Assembly: GCA_037783415.1 (NCBI GenBank)
Contig: JAZGTN010000059.1
Span: forward strand, 4,836,001 to 4,900,000
Reading direction: 5' to 3'
DNA length: 64,000 bases
Source: Leptasterias polaris
Taxonomy: Eukaryota > Echinodermata > Asteroidea > Forcipulatida > Asteriidae
This document shows positions 23,001 to 32,727 of this stretch, one piece after another. The notes under the pieces are model-generated. The model was not told the DNA's origin. It ran no database searches and worked only from the letters and a program-made list of their open reading frames with translations. Within the stretch, counting starts at the first letter, position 1; each line of letters starts with the position of its first letter. Made by a program: the position numbers and the translations under genes.

Positions 23001-26000
23001 TTGACCTCTAGGTGAGGGCGCCCTACTCAAATGACATCATATGCATAAGGTCTATTCGTATTCGTATTTGTATACTACAGCCCCATGAGCGTCATGCCTG
23101 ACGGACCTGAGCGCTCTATAAGAAGCCACCATTATTAACCTACAACCAATTTCATGGCACTGCCTACCGAGGAATTCTGCGCTTATAGCATGTTGAATTA
23201 TGTGCTCTACATGAAATTGGTCACCAGTGATGAGAGGTTAGCTTAAAGGTAGGATCATAGATTGGTAAGAACTCCAAAATTATTATTTGGTTTTTTACCC
23301 TTACACCGATGTGTGTTAAGCACTGTATACTCAGTACTTACCCCGAGTTCTGTGAACAAAATCCACAGGCACCGAGTATACAGTATGTCCGCCATTTTGG
23401 GAGTAAAAACGTGCACAAGAGGAATGGACTCCCCAAAAAGGTAGAAATGGTAGACGTGCATTGTTCGGAGGTGCGTATGCACATGTACCATTCCTTTTGT
23501 GCACATTTTGACTCCCAAAATGGCGGACAGGAGACGCGCGTGTAAGTGCGCTGCGCGTTATGCAATGTGTCTATAACAACTTACTTGGTGAGAAGCACTG
23601 CAGCTGTTGATAGTGTAAAATATTTTTGAGTAAGGATTCCCATTGGAGTGATAATTTTTCACCCCAAAATTTGAACCTGAGAAACGGTTCATACATGAAT
23701 GAATCACGCAATGATCTGAAAATACTGTGTCAAAGTTGGTGAGCTCTGGAAAATAAGGCAGAATTTTTTCACAAACGTCTTGAAGGATTTACGATCTCAC
23801 CTTGAGTAGGGGTGTCAACACAGCGGAGCCTGCTCCTCCGAACTCAAAGGCTTGCAGCAGAAGAGGAAGGATACGATATCGACAGAACTCCTGAGGGAAG
23901 TCATCGATGGAAGTGCTGAGGCTGGCAAAGAATTTATTCTTCTCTAACTGCTCTTTAATCTATTGTAGATAAATAAATTAGGCATACAATATAACAATAA
24001 TAATAATAACTGGATTTATATAGCACCAAATTACCAAAGGATGCAAGGCGCTTAAGGAGAAAAGAAAGACCAAAGTAATGAGGCCAACCAGCTACAAGTT
24101 GGAGAATAGGTGAGTCTTGAGACCCTTTTTGAAGGACAAAACAGTCTTCACGTTTTTAATGGGGACAGGAAGACCGTTCCATAGGCGGGAGGCAGCAGTG
24201 GAAAAAGCCCTCCCACCAGCTAGTTTGCGTGACTTGTTCACCACAAGGGAGATAGCATCATAGCTTCGAAGGGAGTATGGGCAGTCATGGATTTTTAAAA
24301 AGACATTCATAAAATGCCGGTATCAACCAATTTTGAGGCTCATCAAAACATGGTGCATGAACATTATTGTCCCAGTCACTGGGCTAAATACAGAGCTGCC
24401 AACTCTCCCTGATTCTGCAGAAAGTTCCCTGAAAATAAACACATCTTTAAATGTGCTGATGAATACAAATTTGTAAATCTCCCTGATTATGGAAACTCAG
24501 GTGTGATAAAGCACTAAAGAAGAACTATGCATTATATTATTACATGTGCACACGTGCGACAGATTGACTTATCCACAGGTTTTCATAATCCATGATGCAG
24601 AAATAGCACAATTCCAAACTTTAAAAAAACGAATTAGCTGTTGCAAACTGCTTACCAACCAAAAGGACCATTGGGCCCACTTTCATAGAGCTGCCTAAGC
24701 TTAACAGTTTGCTAAGCACAGAATAGGGTTACAAGCTTAATTACATGTACAAATTTACATGTACAAAAATGTAACTGGTATCCTGCTTATTTTTGCTTAG
24801 CAGAAAATGTTAAGCAATATTTCTGCTTAAGCAGCTCTATGAAATTGCACCCAGATGTTTTGACCCTAGCAGAGTCTTTCTCGAAGGCTAAATGACAAAA
24901 CAACAAACACACATACACACACACACTGGTGTAACAAATAAAACTAATTTTTGCAATTGCAAACTTGGCGATTAGTTGAACTGACCTGAATTTCCTCAAG
25001 AAACATGTTGGTGTCCACAAAGCTGTTGTTGAGGAAGCCACCACTGTTCCGGCAGGTCTCGATGAACTTCGACGGGTTGGGTCTGGAGAGGGGATTGGCT
25101 CCGACCAACTCGCAGTAGTTTGCCACCAAGGGCTTGGGAATCTGTTTATGAAAACAATTAAACGCCAAAGTTCTAGTCAAAGTGTGATGGCACAGGACTC
25201 ATTTTATAGTATTACTGATAACTCATCTTGAAAGATGAATTTCAATGGTTTGTGAAATTGTGCCGAGCTTGTTGATTGCTGGAAAACAAAGGTCTAGTTC
25301 CGAGACACACAAGATCAATCTGCTGCGAAGCAAATGATAGGTTTATATCAACAAACTGATCAGTGTCAATCTGAAAGATCCGTTGTTCTAAAGTTCATCA
25401 GAAATACAACTTGAGTCCAAATCCAAGTCACAAATCATTGTTCCTTTATTAATTTACCACTATATTTACTATACTAAGTTCATGTTTTCTCCATTGTCAT
25501 TCTATTGATTATCTTGATGTGTCCATTGTGTTTTGTTTATTCAATTGTGTTGGTTATAGTTTGGGTCCTTCCTATCTGTTATTGTACCCAATCTACAAAC
25601 AGCGTAGACAAACTGTGCTTTCTTGTAATATATATCATTTTTCTTTCTGTATATAATGTTCACACTTGTTCGGATTGGGTAAAACAGTTGAGTTAAAGGT
25701 CCCGGGATCGAATCCCACCCGAGTGATTTGCCTGTGGATTTTTTTTCACAGAACTCGGGTAAGTGTACAGTGCTTAACACACATCGGTGTAAGGGTAAAA
25801 ACCAAATTATATACAGTTAAGTAAATAATGAGTCATACAACAATGCTAGATTGTGAGAGAAAAACAAAGTTTTGAAATGAGATGAGTCACGGATGCATAC
25901 CTTGCCTAATGATTTCAGAGATGAGGTTCTTGGTAGAGGTCCGTTGTACACCTCCCAGATGAGGCAACCAAGACCCCACATATCTGCTGACCTATTCAAC

Positions 26001-29000
26001 CAATACAATACACAGTTAGAGAATTAGTGAAACAAGCACTGGAAAACTAATGCAATTAATTTATTTGATTTTTTTAAAGTTAATAATAGTGACTTCTTAT
26101 ATAGCGCTCATATCTTCACTCAGTGACGCTCAAGGCACTTCAACAGTAAGTATTTTCCTGCAAGGTATGTGGAGATACGTTTTTTGAAGTATGAGACCTA
26201 TTCCTTCACATAGTGCCATATAATGGTTTACAAGGTGTTGTGGCGCAATATGCAGCCAATCAAACCAGGAACAGCGGGGCGAACCCCTTCTCTTTATGAT
26301 AAGTGCACTTGGTTCTTTTATGTGCATTACACAACACTCAGGAGCTATGGCTTTACGTCCCATCCGAAGGAATAATGGTTAAGTGTCTTGCTTAAATAAG
26401 AACACAAGTGTCACGACCGGGACTCAAACCCACACTCTGCTGATCAGAAACACCAGAGCTTGAGTCCGGTGCTCTTGTCTGCTCGGCCGCAACATGCCAG
26501 TTATATATAATATATACAGGGCATTGAGGCACTAGGTAACTGCAGAGAGACTGTCTGTCTGAGTAGGGAAAAACTTTGGATAAGGCACATAAAGACCACC
26601 TTCCATTTTGTCCTTTGTGTTCCCAACTTCTTGTGGTCAAGCTATCCCCTTCCCTTCATAACCCCCCACCCCCCCCCCCCCCCCTTTGTCTTCATAATCC
26701 CTGCTTACCCCCTGCCTTCTCTGAATGCTTTCTGCTTTTCTCCCTCCACTCTCTCTATTCATGTATTTCCACTTGACTACTCTTGCAACTCTTGTCTGCT
26801 TGTATGTGTGCTGTGTGTTGTCATTTAGCCTTCGAGAAAGACTCTGCTAGGGTCGAAACGTCAGGCCACTAACTTATTTTTTGCATTTATACCTCAGGTC
26901 CTTTTGGTTGGTAAGCAGTTTGCAACAGCTAATTCTATTTTCTCAGTTATATATAATGTCATACAACCCTGTACATATGTTTAATTATATAAAATATATA
27001 CATTGTTTAAGTACAAATCAAGAAAATGTGCTGCTTCTTGAGAAAGAAGAATATGTTTGCTAAATTTGAAATATAAAAGGCAATAAATAACCTTCATAGA
27101 CGGAGGCGACTGTCACTGGCCCCCACCAATATATCTAGAGCGGTAAAGGCAGTTGGCATAGTTAAGTTAATCAATGGGGGACTTTGGGACACCATTTGAC
27201 AGCAGACACTTCCATTGTTATTGTAACTCTGAGCATGCAAAAATATCCATCAACAATAGATGTATCTTTCTGTTTCTGTAATCTGCAAGATACCGTTTAG
27301 GTACATCACTGCAGATTGCGCATGCGCTGGGGAGACTGACTTATTTATTGCGCTCCATGTGGAGCATGGCAGCATACCGTCTGCTTGCAGGTAAACAGTT
27401 CAGGAATTTATTTGGTGACAAATGAAAATTTCTAAGCGAGTGATCTACGTCAATGATGGCAGAGATTTTTTCTTTTTCCTACCTGATCAGTCTGCTGCCC
27501 CCAAGAGTGTCCCATTGAAAACTACAAACAAATTTCTCATCGACAGTGTAACAAAAACCTCCTCACCAAGTGTGTGTCTTCTTCTTCGCTCGCAAGTCAG
27601 TCATTTCCGGGGGGTTGTACTTCTCAAGAGACTGCATTCCTTTGTTGGGTGGCTCACTCCCGTCCCCCTCTGCTGGGCCGACATAAGCCACTCCCCCAAC
27701 CTTCCACTCCCCGGCCTTGCTGACAAACACCGAGCTCATGTTGACATTGTTGTGTTTGAGTTTACAGTCGTTGTGGAGGAAACTCAGTCCTTTCTTTTGA
27801 AGTCAAAAGATTTTATAAAATGTATTACTCTTTCGATGGCGCTTTTCACAAAATTGCACAAAACTGCCTCTAGGCAGTTTTGTGCAATTTTCATGGAATC
27901 GCCCCTATCCCTTTATGTGCAACAGTCACATGCTTTAAAAAAACTTGAACATGTTATTCACAAGAGTAGTGCACAAGTACCACATAGGTCCACTTTGAAA
28001 TAAGCAAGGTCCCATCCACTGAAGTGTTCTACAGAACACTGCAGGACTATGTGAAACTGGCCTGCTCTCACAGTGACTTGTTTGTTTTCAATAGGCCATG
28101 GTACTACATGGATTAAGTCAGGTTTATACTTCACATGAGAGCGTCTTGAATTTTCTTATGTGTACAATTGGAAAAACAATGCATACCTTTTATTGCATCA
28201 CCAAAATTCACTTGGCATTTGCTTTCCCGTGAAGTATGAACCGGGCTTTAAGGCCACTAGATAAACATTGTATCTTGTTTTTTTCAGAGGCCATGGAACT
28301 ACATATGTAGAAGCCCACTAATAACATTTATCTTTGGTTTTAAAAGCCCTACTCTGCAATCTGGGGCATTACAAATGGTTTTTTCTTAATTTTTTTTAAT
28401 GAATTTGATCTTAAGTTTTAAAAAACAAACAAACCCAAAACCGGTTAAAAAGGAATTCAAATTTAGCATTTTCACTTGTGACCGAAACGAGGTTTGTTCA
28501 AATACTAACCACCACTTGATGCAGGCCCCAGGAGATCCCCAGATCATTTGGTGATGAGCTGGTTAAGTACGTCTGCAGGGGAGTTACTTGTTCTGTGACT
28601 GCGTAGATGACACTGTCTGTCTGTAAATAAATATGTGGACTATTAACACAGGAGTAGAAAATCAAGATTACATTTATTATCACAACACCCATATAATATA
28701 GGTTTTCCTGGTAATTTACAGAACAAATAAAGGGCAAATTTAATCGCCACGTTATTCTAATTCGCGCAAAATTGAAAGGTCCTCAAAACAGTCATTCAGT
28801 TTCACTTCATGTGTAAGCAAATCTTCTTTAGTGTCATGCGATAGAAAAAAGTAATTTGGGGTTGGACAAAGGAAATGGACTAGAGCGGGATTTGAATCCA
28901 TTACCTATTGACAAAATAGGGAGACCGCCAACATAGGGCTAGATAGCTCAGTTGGTAGAGTGCCGGTGTCTTAGGGAAATCTGTACCCGGACATTTTGTC

Positions 29001-31204
29001 CCCATATAGGAAATTAACATGGGCTGAAGGAGGATGATTCAAAAGAGGGCGCTATCAGAAGAAGTTTGTACACAGTTCGCCGTATGGAGGGACAGAATCT
29101 CTGGGGGGGGGGACAGGATCTCCTTCCACACCGTCACGATTCCGGAGGCAGTCTTTGCTGATCTGGAGGCTGCAATGCAAAAGCTTGCCCCGAACCATGG
29201 ATCAAACTGGATTTAGTTCGAGGAATTTAAATTCGCCACATAATCCCTCAGACTACATCTAGCGTTGCTTTGTCACATGTTTAAGGGCAAGCTTTTTCTT
29301 AAGAGACATTAAAGAGATGACAAACACCCACACACAATTCTCAAAGAAATTGGTGGGACTTGGATAACAATCTTTGCTGATTTTCAGGTTGCAATACAAA
29401 AGCTTGCCCCGAACCAAATTGAGCATTCACTTGTGACCAAACAAGGCATTGTACAAGACATCATCATCCATGTCTACGATCGTGTCGAATGGAAGACTTT
29501 TGGGGACACAATAGGTGGCAGCAGACTTACCAGGTAAATCCATTGTTCTCAGAATTGTGCGCATGCTCAGAAATACGTCAACAATGGAAATTTTCCTGGT
29601 AAGTCTGCTGCCACCTAGAGTTCCAAAGTCTCCCATTGATGGTTTCGGTAATGGCTTGGTCGGAAAACTTAAAGGTCCTATTCTTCCAGCCAATGTCTAT
29701 TACCGTAGCCTCTTGATTCGGATGAGGCTTATCTTGCAAGAGGCTTATCTTGCAATTGGCTTATGGAGGGAAATGGAACTTGCCTCTAAGCCGTCAAGGT
29801 ACTGAAGGAAGTTTGGATGTCTTAATGTTTTCAGTCGTTTGTGTGCCGTCTTGGCCCGCTCCAATGCTTCACTCGAGCTCCCCTTTGCATTGAAGACAAA
29901 CACCGACACTGGCTGTCCATCTACCTTCAATAAAAAAAAAACCAGCAAGAATGTTTAAATTAAGGAATAAACATCATGGCGCAGAGCTGCAGATCATGTT
30001 TTAACGAGTGCTTGTCAGTTGGGAAACCCTTCTCAAAATTACACTTAAAGGTATTATACAGGATTGGCAGAGTTGACAAAATAATCACAGACAGTGTTCA
30101 TGTTTTGTGTAATCAACCACATACATGAAATAACAAACCTGTGAAAATTTGAGCTCAATTGGTCATCGAGGTCACGAGAAAATAGTGAAAAGAGACCTTA
30201 TGTGTTTTCTGTTTTTCAAACATCGAGTTTATTATCGCGCGCGATAAAAACTATTGTTTTACTCATTTCTCAGAAACGATAGCATTTTAGGCAGAAATAT
30301 TTTAAGGAACCCTTTCTACCATTACTTACTTTAAATCATGTAACTGTAAGTTATGTGTGAATCTGTGAACATTTGTGTTTTTCGATCTTACCAATCCCAA
30401 TAGTGTACAGGGCCTTTAAACGAGATTGCATAAAATCGTTTTAATGTACAGTACAGTAGGCCTTACTTAAAGACTAGTTACTCACCACACTTGTGATGTA
30501 GATAATATGGGGGGGGGGGGGGGGGGGGGGGTCAGCAAGAAAGTGAGTTTGCATTCAAAAGGCTAGGGCCAATTTAAAAAAAATATTAAAAAATTTATGG
30601 GAGGCTAGGCACTAATTCAACTGGGCCCAATTTCATGGCTCTGCTTACCGTTGAATTCTGCGCTTCGATCACCATCTCCGCTTTTACCGAGCAAGCACTG
30701 AATTTCTGTGCTAGCTTTGTAAGCATAGAATGCCTAAAGTAACGTGGACTACGCAAGCTTACAAGCAAAAATTCCCTGCCCCGTCAAAATACGCCTTCAC
30801 CCGGGTAAGCGCGGCATTCCCTGCTTCCGTAAGCGCCGATTCCTTGGCTTTACGTCCGGTAGGCAAAGCCATGAAATTGGGCCCTGCTGGTAAGTAAAGG
30901 ATGGGATTTGTTTATACTAAACTTGACTTTGTGATTTGGTTATGTCTTTACTTGTGTGTTGTAACTTGTAAGTTGTAAGTTGTTGTTCATTCATCATCCG
31001 ATTCCATGTATTGTATGTTCATTCAATCAAAATCATGATTATCATGTTTGAATTAGAATAAGAATTGGGGTTTGGATCAAAAAGTTGGCTCACCTTTTTC
31101 TTTCCATTGTGCAGATTCCAAACAGACTTTTCTTCTAGACCTTGGACCTTTTCGCCGATCTCATAAGGAAAACTACTTGTGGGATCTCTTGAAAAGAGCC
31201 ACAT
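5026..31204 (-). CDS. SCYL1: SCYL1, N-terminal kinase-like protein (COPI/Golgi pseudokinase), 17 exons
   Basis: Scaffold pseudokinase acting in Golgi-to-ER COPI traffic. Coding exons: 31094-31204, 29784-29924, 28510-28620, 27567-27793, 25901-25991, 24986-25141, 23801-23959, 22112-22219, 20798-20911, 20373-20528, 17925-18189, 15500-15649, 14989-15176, 13186-13743, 6742-6897, 5589-5766, 5026-5159. They join in phase to 1000 residues (human about 808). The start MWLFSRDP matches the family's N-terminus. Residues about 14-300 form a kinase-like fold lacking catalytic residues: [10 protein letters not shown] replaces the HRD loop and WKVGGV the DFG region, while [20 protein letters not shown] is conserved. 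Residues about 330-560 are HEAT repeats. An expanded acidic tail rich in DDWG/EEWG motifs follows, then a basic helix and the C-terminus MRLGAKKD, comparable to the human COPI-binding RKLD end. Intron 2 has a GC donor. Intron 14 hosts two antisense RMRP genes. Confidence 0.97.
5220..5572. repeat. Tandem duplication of about 175 bp in the last SCYL1 intron
   Basis: Two adjacent copies (about 5225-5400 and 5403-5570) share GGTTAAATTAAGGAAA, GCTGAAAACTACACAATG and ATTTAAACAAGAACCTCATT, at roughly 85% identity by eye. The second copy ends about 17 bases before the donor of exon 16, so the unit sits close to splice signals without reaching the exons. Confidence 0.8.
5909..6671. mobile_element. TIR element of the 'CTTTCAGTGCC' type in SCYL1 intron 15
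   Basis: The ends are inverted: AACTCCTTCAGTGCC on the left and GGGCACTGAAAGAGTT on the right. Subterminal regions carry short tandem repeats of TCTATTTTATG…TTCCGAAAGCGCC at 5938-6055 and 6360-6450. No transposase frame is visible, so it looks non-autonomous. The superfamily is not certain. Confidence 0.6.
6929..7285 (+). mobile_element. tRNA-like SINE with a 42-bp flanking duplication
   Basis: A 273-bp element (6971-7243) is flanked by identical 42-bp direct repeats at 6929-6970 and 7244-7285. It includes a tRNA-like module (about 7140-7213): acceptor arms GGCTAGA and TCTAGTC pair, an A-box-like TAGTTCAGTTGG and a B box GGTTCAAATCC are present. The anticodon loop lacks the usual U33 and the T stem has a mismatch, so it is a derived repeat and not a tRNA gene. 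Related copies lie at 4478-4575, 21640-22033 and 28855-28970. Confidence 0.85.
8290..8499 (+). promoter_or_regulatory. snRNA-type (type 3) Pol III promoter of RMRP copy 1
   Basis: A perfect octamer ATTTGCAT (8290-8297) lies about 230 bp upstream of the RNA start, where a distal sequence element is expected. A PSE-like AACCGTGAGTTTATAG (about 8458-8474) lies at about -68 to -52, and a TATA-like TTTAAATA (8492-8499) at about -34 to -27. The order and spacing match vertebrate RMRP, U6 and 7SK promoters. The PSE assignment rests on position and loose similarity. Confidence 0.75.
8526..8788 (+). ncRNA. RMRP: RNase MRP RNA, copy 1
   Basis: RNA subunit of RNase MRP, a nucleolar ribonucleoprotein that cleaves pre-rRNA. 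The sequence follows vertebrate RMRP in order: AGACCTGTATACCAAG near the 5' end, ACACACTGAG, the CR-I block GGGGAAAGTCCCCGGAC (about 8589-8605), GCAGAGAGTGC (8612-8622), and the CR-V block ACACAATGGGGCTCACTCTC near the 3' end. The 5' GAGGGACCT (8526-8534) pairs with 3' AGGTACCTC (8775-8783) to form P1 with one mismatch. AGTCCC (8596-8601) pairs with GGGGCT (8761-8766) as in P4. The predicted length of about 263 nt matches the roughly 267 nt of human RMRP. It is antisense to its host SCYL1 inside intron 14. Exact ends are inferred from P1 and the T5 run. Confidence 0.94.
8788..8792 (+). terminator. T5 Pol III terminator of RMRP copy 1
   Basis: TTTTT five bases after the 3' P1 strand, as expected for RNA polymerase III termination. 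Confidence 0.8.
9198..11277 (+). pseudogene. Broken non-LTR retrotransposon (CR1/L2-like), endonuclease plus start of RT
   Basis: Two frames (9229-10200 and 10244-11287) are pieces of one LINE polyprotein. The first has a basic glycine-rich segment ([13 protein letters not shown]) and then an APE-type endonuclease ([34 protein letters not shown]). The second continues it ([12 protein letters not shown], then [11 protein letters not shown]) and reaches the first reverse-transcriptase motif ([27 protein letters not shown]). A frameshift at about 10150-10185 and an in-frame TAG near 10235 separate them. The remaining RT domain and 3' tail are missing: the element stops abruptly at the second 1.8-kb repeat. 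It is dead. The clade call is from motif style only. Confidence 0.9.
12145..12354 (+). promoter_or_regulatory. Promoter of RMRP copy 2, octamer damaged
   Basis: Same layout as copy 1, but the distal octamer reads ATGTGCAT (12145-12152), one change from ATTTGCAT. The TATA element reads TTTATATA (12347-12354), closer to consensus than copy 1. The PSE-like element (about 12313-12329) is unchanged. Confidence 0.7.
12381..12643 (+). ncRNA. RMRP: RNase MRP RNA, copy 2
   Basis: Identical to copy 1 across the RNA except at one base (T at 12426, where copy 1 has G at 8571), in the AAGGA(G/T)C loop region after ACACACTGAG. All conserved blocks, the P1 pairing (GAGGGACCT with AGGTACCTC) and the CR-I/CR-V P4 pairing are intact. 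It too is antisense within SCYL1 intron 14, about 540 bp from SCYL1 exon 14. Both copies could be active; sequence alone does not show which one is. Confidence 0.92.
12643..12647 (+). terminator. T5 Pol III terminator of RMRP copy 2
   Basis: Same TTTTT context (TTACTTTTTAAG) as in copy 1. Confidence 0.8.
13939..14111. mobile_element. GACC/GGTC MITE, 169 bp, TA target duplication
   Basis: Terminal inverted repeats GACCCCTTGCATA and TATGCAAGGGGTC (13941-14109) are flanked by TA on both sides. It is in SCYL1 intron 13. It shares end design and length with the family at 21811, 22884 and 38794, though its interior differs. Confidence 0.8.
14509..14777. mobile_element. Palindromic MITE ('GGCCAATTTCATAGAGCTGC' family)
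   Basis: It begins GGGCCAATTTCATAGAGCTG and ends CAGTGCTATGAAATTGGCCCC, forming long imperfect inverted repeats. Further copies or fragments lie at 4143, 19630-19700, 23148-23225, 24673-24851, 30622-30886, 52286-52340 and 53037-53310. No coding capacity. Confidence 0.8.
16825..17596. mobile_element. Non-autonomous hAT-type element with 8-bp TSD
   Basis: Terminal inverted repeats TAAGCTTGGGCGATA and TATCGCCCAAGCTTA bound 772 bp, with subterminal TATCGCGAT motifs on both sides. Flanking 8-bp direct repeats TGGAGGAG (16817-16824 and 17597-17604) are the hAT signature. The interior has no transposase-like frame. It is in SCYL1 intron 11. Confidence 0.88.
18574..18651. repeat. Poly(A)-rich low-complexity tract
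   Basis: A run of about 26 A residues followed by A-rich sequence in SCYL1 intron 10. No gene content. Confidence 0.8.
21640..22033 (-). mobile_element. tRNA-like SINE (same family as 6971-7243) with a nested MITE
   Basis: On the minus strand the tRNA-like module reads GGGCTAGATAGCTCAGTTGG with B box GGTTCAAATCC. The body is split by a 169-bp MITE at 21811-21979. On either side the SINE body continues (CCAGTCAGAAGCCATTCAA before; AACTGCCGTGTAGCTAG after). Confidence 0.85.
21809..21981. mobile_element. 169-bp GACC/GGTC MITE, copy 1 (nested)
   Basis: Inverted ends GACCTTATGCATTGACGTCA and TGACGTCATATGCATAAGGTC, with TA on both sides. The interior contains TTAGAGGTAAACTGATGATG and GAGGGCGCCCTACTCAAATG. 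It interrupts a tRNA-like SINE and is therefore younger than it. Confidence 0.9.
22882..23054. mobile_element. 169-bp GACC/GGTC MITE, copy 2
   Basis: Same length, ends and TA duplication as the copy at 21811 (element 22884-23052), at only a few substitutions. In SCYL1 intron 7. Confidence 0.9.
23990..24330 (-). mobile_element. 3' end fragment of a CR1/L2-like LINE
   Basis: The minus-strand frame 24092-24310 encodes a typical LINE polyprotein C-terminus: [19 protein letters not shown], then [16 protein letters not shown]. After the stop comes a short 3' UTR ending GGTGCTATATAAATCCAG and an ATT repeat. The 5' part is missing, the usual LINE truncation. Its tail resembles the tail of the SINE at 3398-3742. 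Confidence 0.85.
24673..24851. mobile_element. Palindromic MITE ('GGCCAATTTCATAGAGCTGC' family)
   Basis: Left end GGGCCCACTTTCATAGAGCTG, right end AAGCAGCTCTATGAAATTGC. Same family as 14509-14777. Confidence 0.75.
26080..26497 (-). mobile_element. tRNA-derived SINE, reverse orientation
   Basis: Read on the minus strand it has a class II tRNA-like head (GAGCAGACAAGAGCACCGGA, B box GGTTTGAGTCCCGG), then ACACTTGTGTTC, a body and the tail GAGCGCTATATAAGAAG with an ATT-like end near 26085. Related copies: 43780-44012, 54640-54780, 55078-55343 and 57585-57970. In SCYL1 intron 4. Confidence 0.8.
27850..27891. repeat. Perfect 20-bp inverted repeat
   Basis: AAAATTGCACAAAACTGCCT (27850-27869) and its exact reverse complement (27872-27891) are separated by 2 bases. 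It lies about 57 bp upstream of the acceptor of SCYL1 exon 4 on the transcribed strand, close to where a branch point could be. Confidence 0.9.
29490..29640. mobile_element. Palindromic MITE ('GCAGCAGACTTACCAGGTAAA' family)
   Basis: Inverted halves contain GGCAGCAGACTTACCAGGTAA and TTACC/TTCCTGGTAAGTCTGCTGCC. A related copy is at 37127-37270 and a half copy near 27170-27215. Confidence 0.75.
30509..30531. repeat. Poly(G) run of 23
   Basis: Mononucleotide G tract in SCYL1 intron 1. Length may be unreliable in assembly. Similar C runs are at about 22635-22654, 26670-26684 and 60167-60177. Confidence 0.9.
30622..30886. mobile_element. Palindromic MITE, near-complete copy
   Basis: It starts TGGGCCCAATTTCATGGCTC and ends GCCATGAAATTGGGCCCTG. 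The most symmetrical member of the family at 14509 in this window. In SCYL1 intron 1. Confidence 0.85.
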
Positions 31205-32727
31205 TTTGCTAAGTTACTAAAAAGAAATAATTGATTTGATTCAGCCGACGACGACGTCTACGTGTCTTTATCCATTCATCGTTGTGTATGCTGTTAAAGT
31301 GCAAAATAGACTGCGCAACTTTTTAAACTGGTAACCAAATATACAAATTACTTTTCCGAATAACAAAAGTCTGAAAACCAGACGTCAATCAGAGATATAG
31401 ACGTACAGATAACCTGTGGCAGGACAGGGTACCAGTGTCTCTGCCGCCCTTTTCATCAGCTCGAAGTGTTATGCAATGTGATTTTTCAGTAAAAACACTA
31501 GTTGAATTTGTCATTTTTACTAAAAAAGATATGACCCATAAACTTATTTCCACATGTTCATATAAAAAACTAAAACAACAAATATACAATTTAAGAGACC
31601 ATTCCATATATTATAAGATCTTATAATAAGACCATAGAGAAAAAGACTAAGACTGAAGAGGACCGCGGTCACTCTTCTCGTGTCTGTTTCAATTTTGAAA
31701 CTGATTTTTGTTGTTGATAAGACTAATAATAGATTATCTTGGTGGGTGGTTTGCATTTATATTTGCAGCAAGGTTCTCGAATAACTAAATAATACCTAAA
31801 AGCATGGAGGGAGGAAATATGCGTGTATGCAAGCTCAAAACGATGTTGAGTGAAGAACAAACTATGGCCTGGATGCTGAGACGGCCGTGTACCGGATACC
31901 GCCTGGTTATAAAAAAAATCTGACACCTGTGTACTCCGCCGTACAAAGCTGGGATGGTGAAAGCAAGTGTGAAAGTATGTGCATAGTTTATTGCATCCAC
32001 CAACCTTCAAAATTACTTCGTAATTTAGGCCTACTATGCCTTGAGTTTAATATGTCTGTGAAATATTTCACAAACATATTAAACTCGAGGCATAGTAGGC
32101 CTAAATTACGAAGTTAAATGTTTTAAAATAACATTTCAAACATCAAAACCTTCATGCCAGTTCTGCGAAGCCCACTGTGGGATTTAAAACACTGTAAAAA
32201 CGGCCGTATACAGATGCAAAGAATACTAGAAAATAATAATGGCTTATTTCAAATTATTTTATCACAATAAAACTAATTAAAAGGGAAAGTATAAGCTAAA
32301 GAGCGCAGCAGAGGTATTATGAACACTAAACAGACAGATATAATTTTTTTAGAGGGCGCTATTTATCTGGGGAGCAGAAAAGCGCATAGTCTCTAAACAA
32401 CTTAAAATACAAATTGTGTATAAACATATGTTTTCAAACTTTATACTTTACACAATTTAGTTTAAATATATTGTTCTACTTGTCTAGTTATTTTAAAGCA
32501 TAGGAAGTATCAAATACATTTTGTTTGTTTGAATTTATGACTTTCTTTATGCAAAATGTTGGTTGAGCCAGGATTGAAAGGTCAGAGTTGAAAATTAACC
32601 ATGCATGACTGTTTGACCCCCATCCCCCATGCACATATATCCGCCGCGCAACTGCAGTGTGTGTAAACTTGATGTGGTTTTAGTGTAACTTTGTAAGGAC
32701 ATTTTGTGAAATCATACCAACGAAATC
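31205..32727. promoter_or_regulatory. Divergent promoter interval between SCYL1 and RTF1
   Basis: The 1.5 kb between the two start codons must contain both 5' UTRs and promoters. I see no CpG-island-like GC enrichment and no convincing TATA box. The interval contains the 100-nt palindrome at 32015-32114. Transcription starts cannot be placed from sequence alone. Confidence 0.5.
32015..32114. repeat. Near-perfect 100-nt palindrome
   Basis: 48 of 50 positions pair across the centre at 32064/32065 (core GTGAAATATTTCAC). The arms contain TAGGCCTACTATGCCT and AGGCATAGTAGGCCTA. The two mismatches are at 32042/32087 and 32056/32073. There is no spacer. It lies between two divergent promoters. Confidence 0.95.

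Noticed and set aside
27422..28003. Plus-strand 193-residue frame
   Set aside because: It is the antisense of SCYL1 exon 4 and its flanking intron; the minus strand encodes the conserved kinase-like segment.
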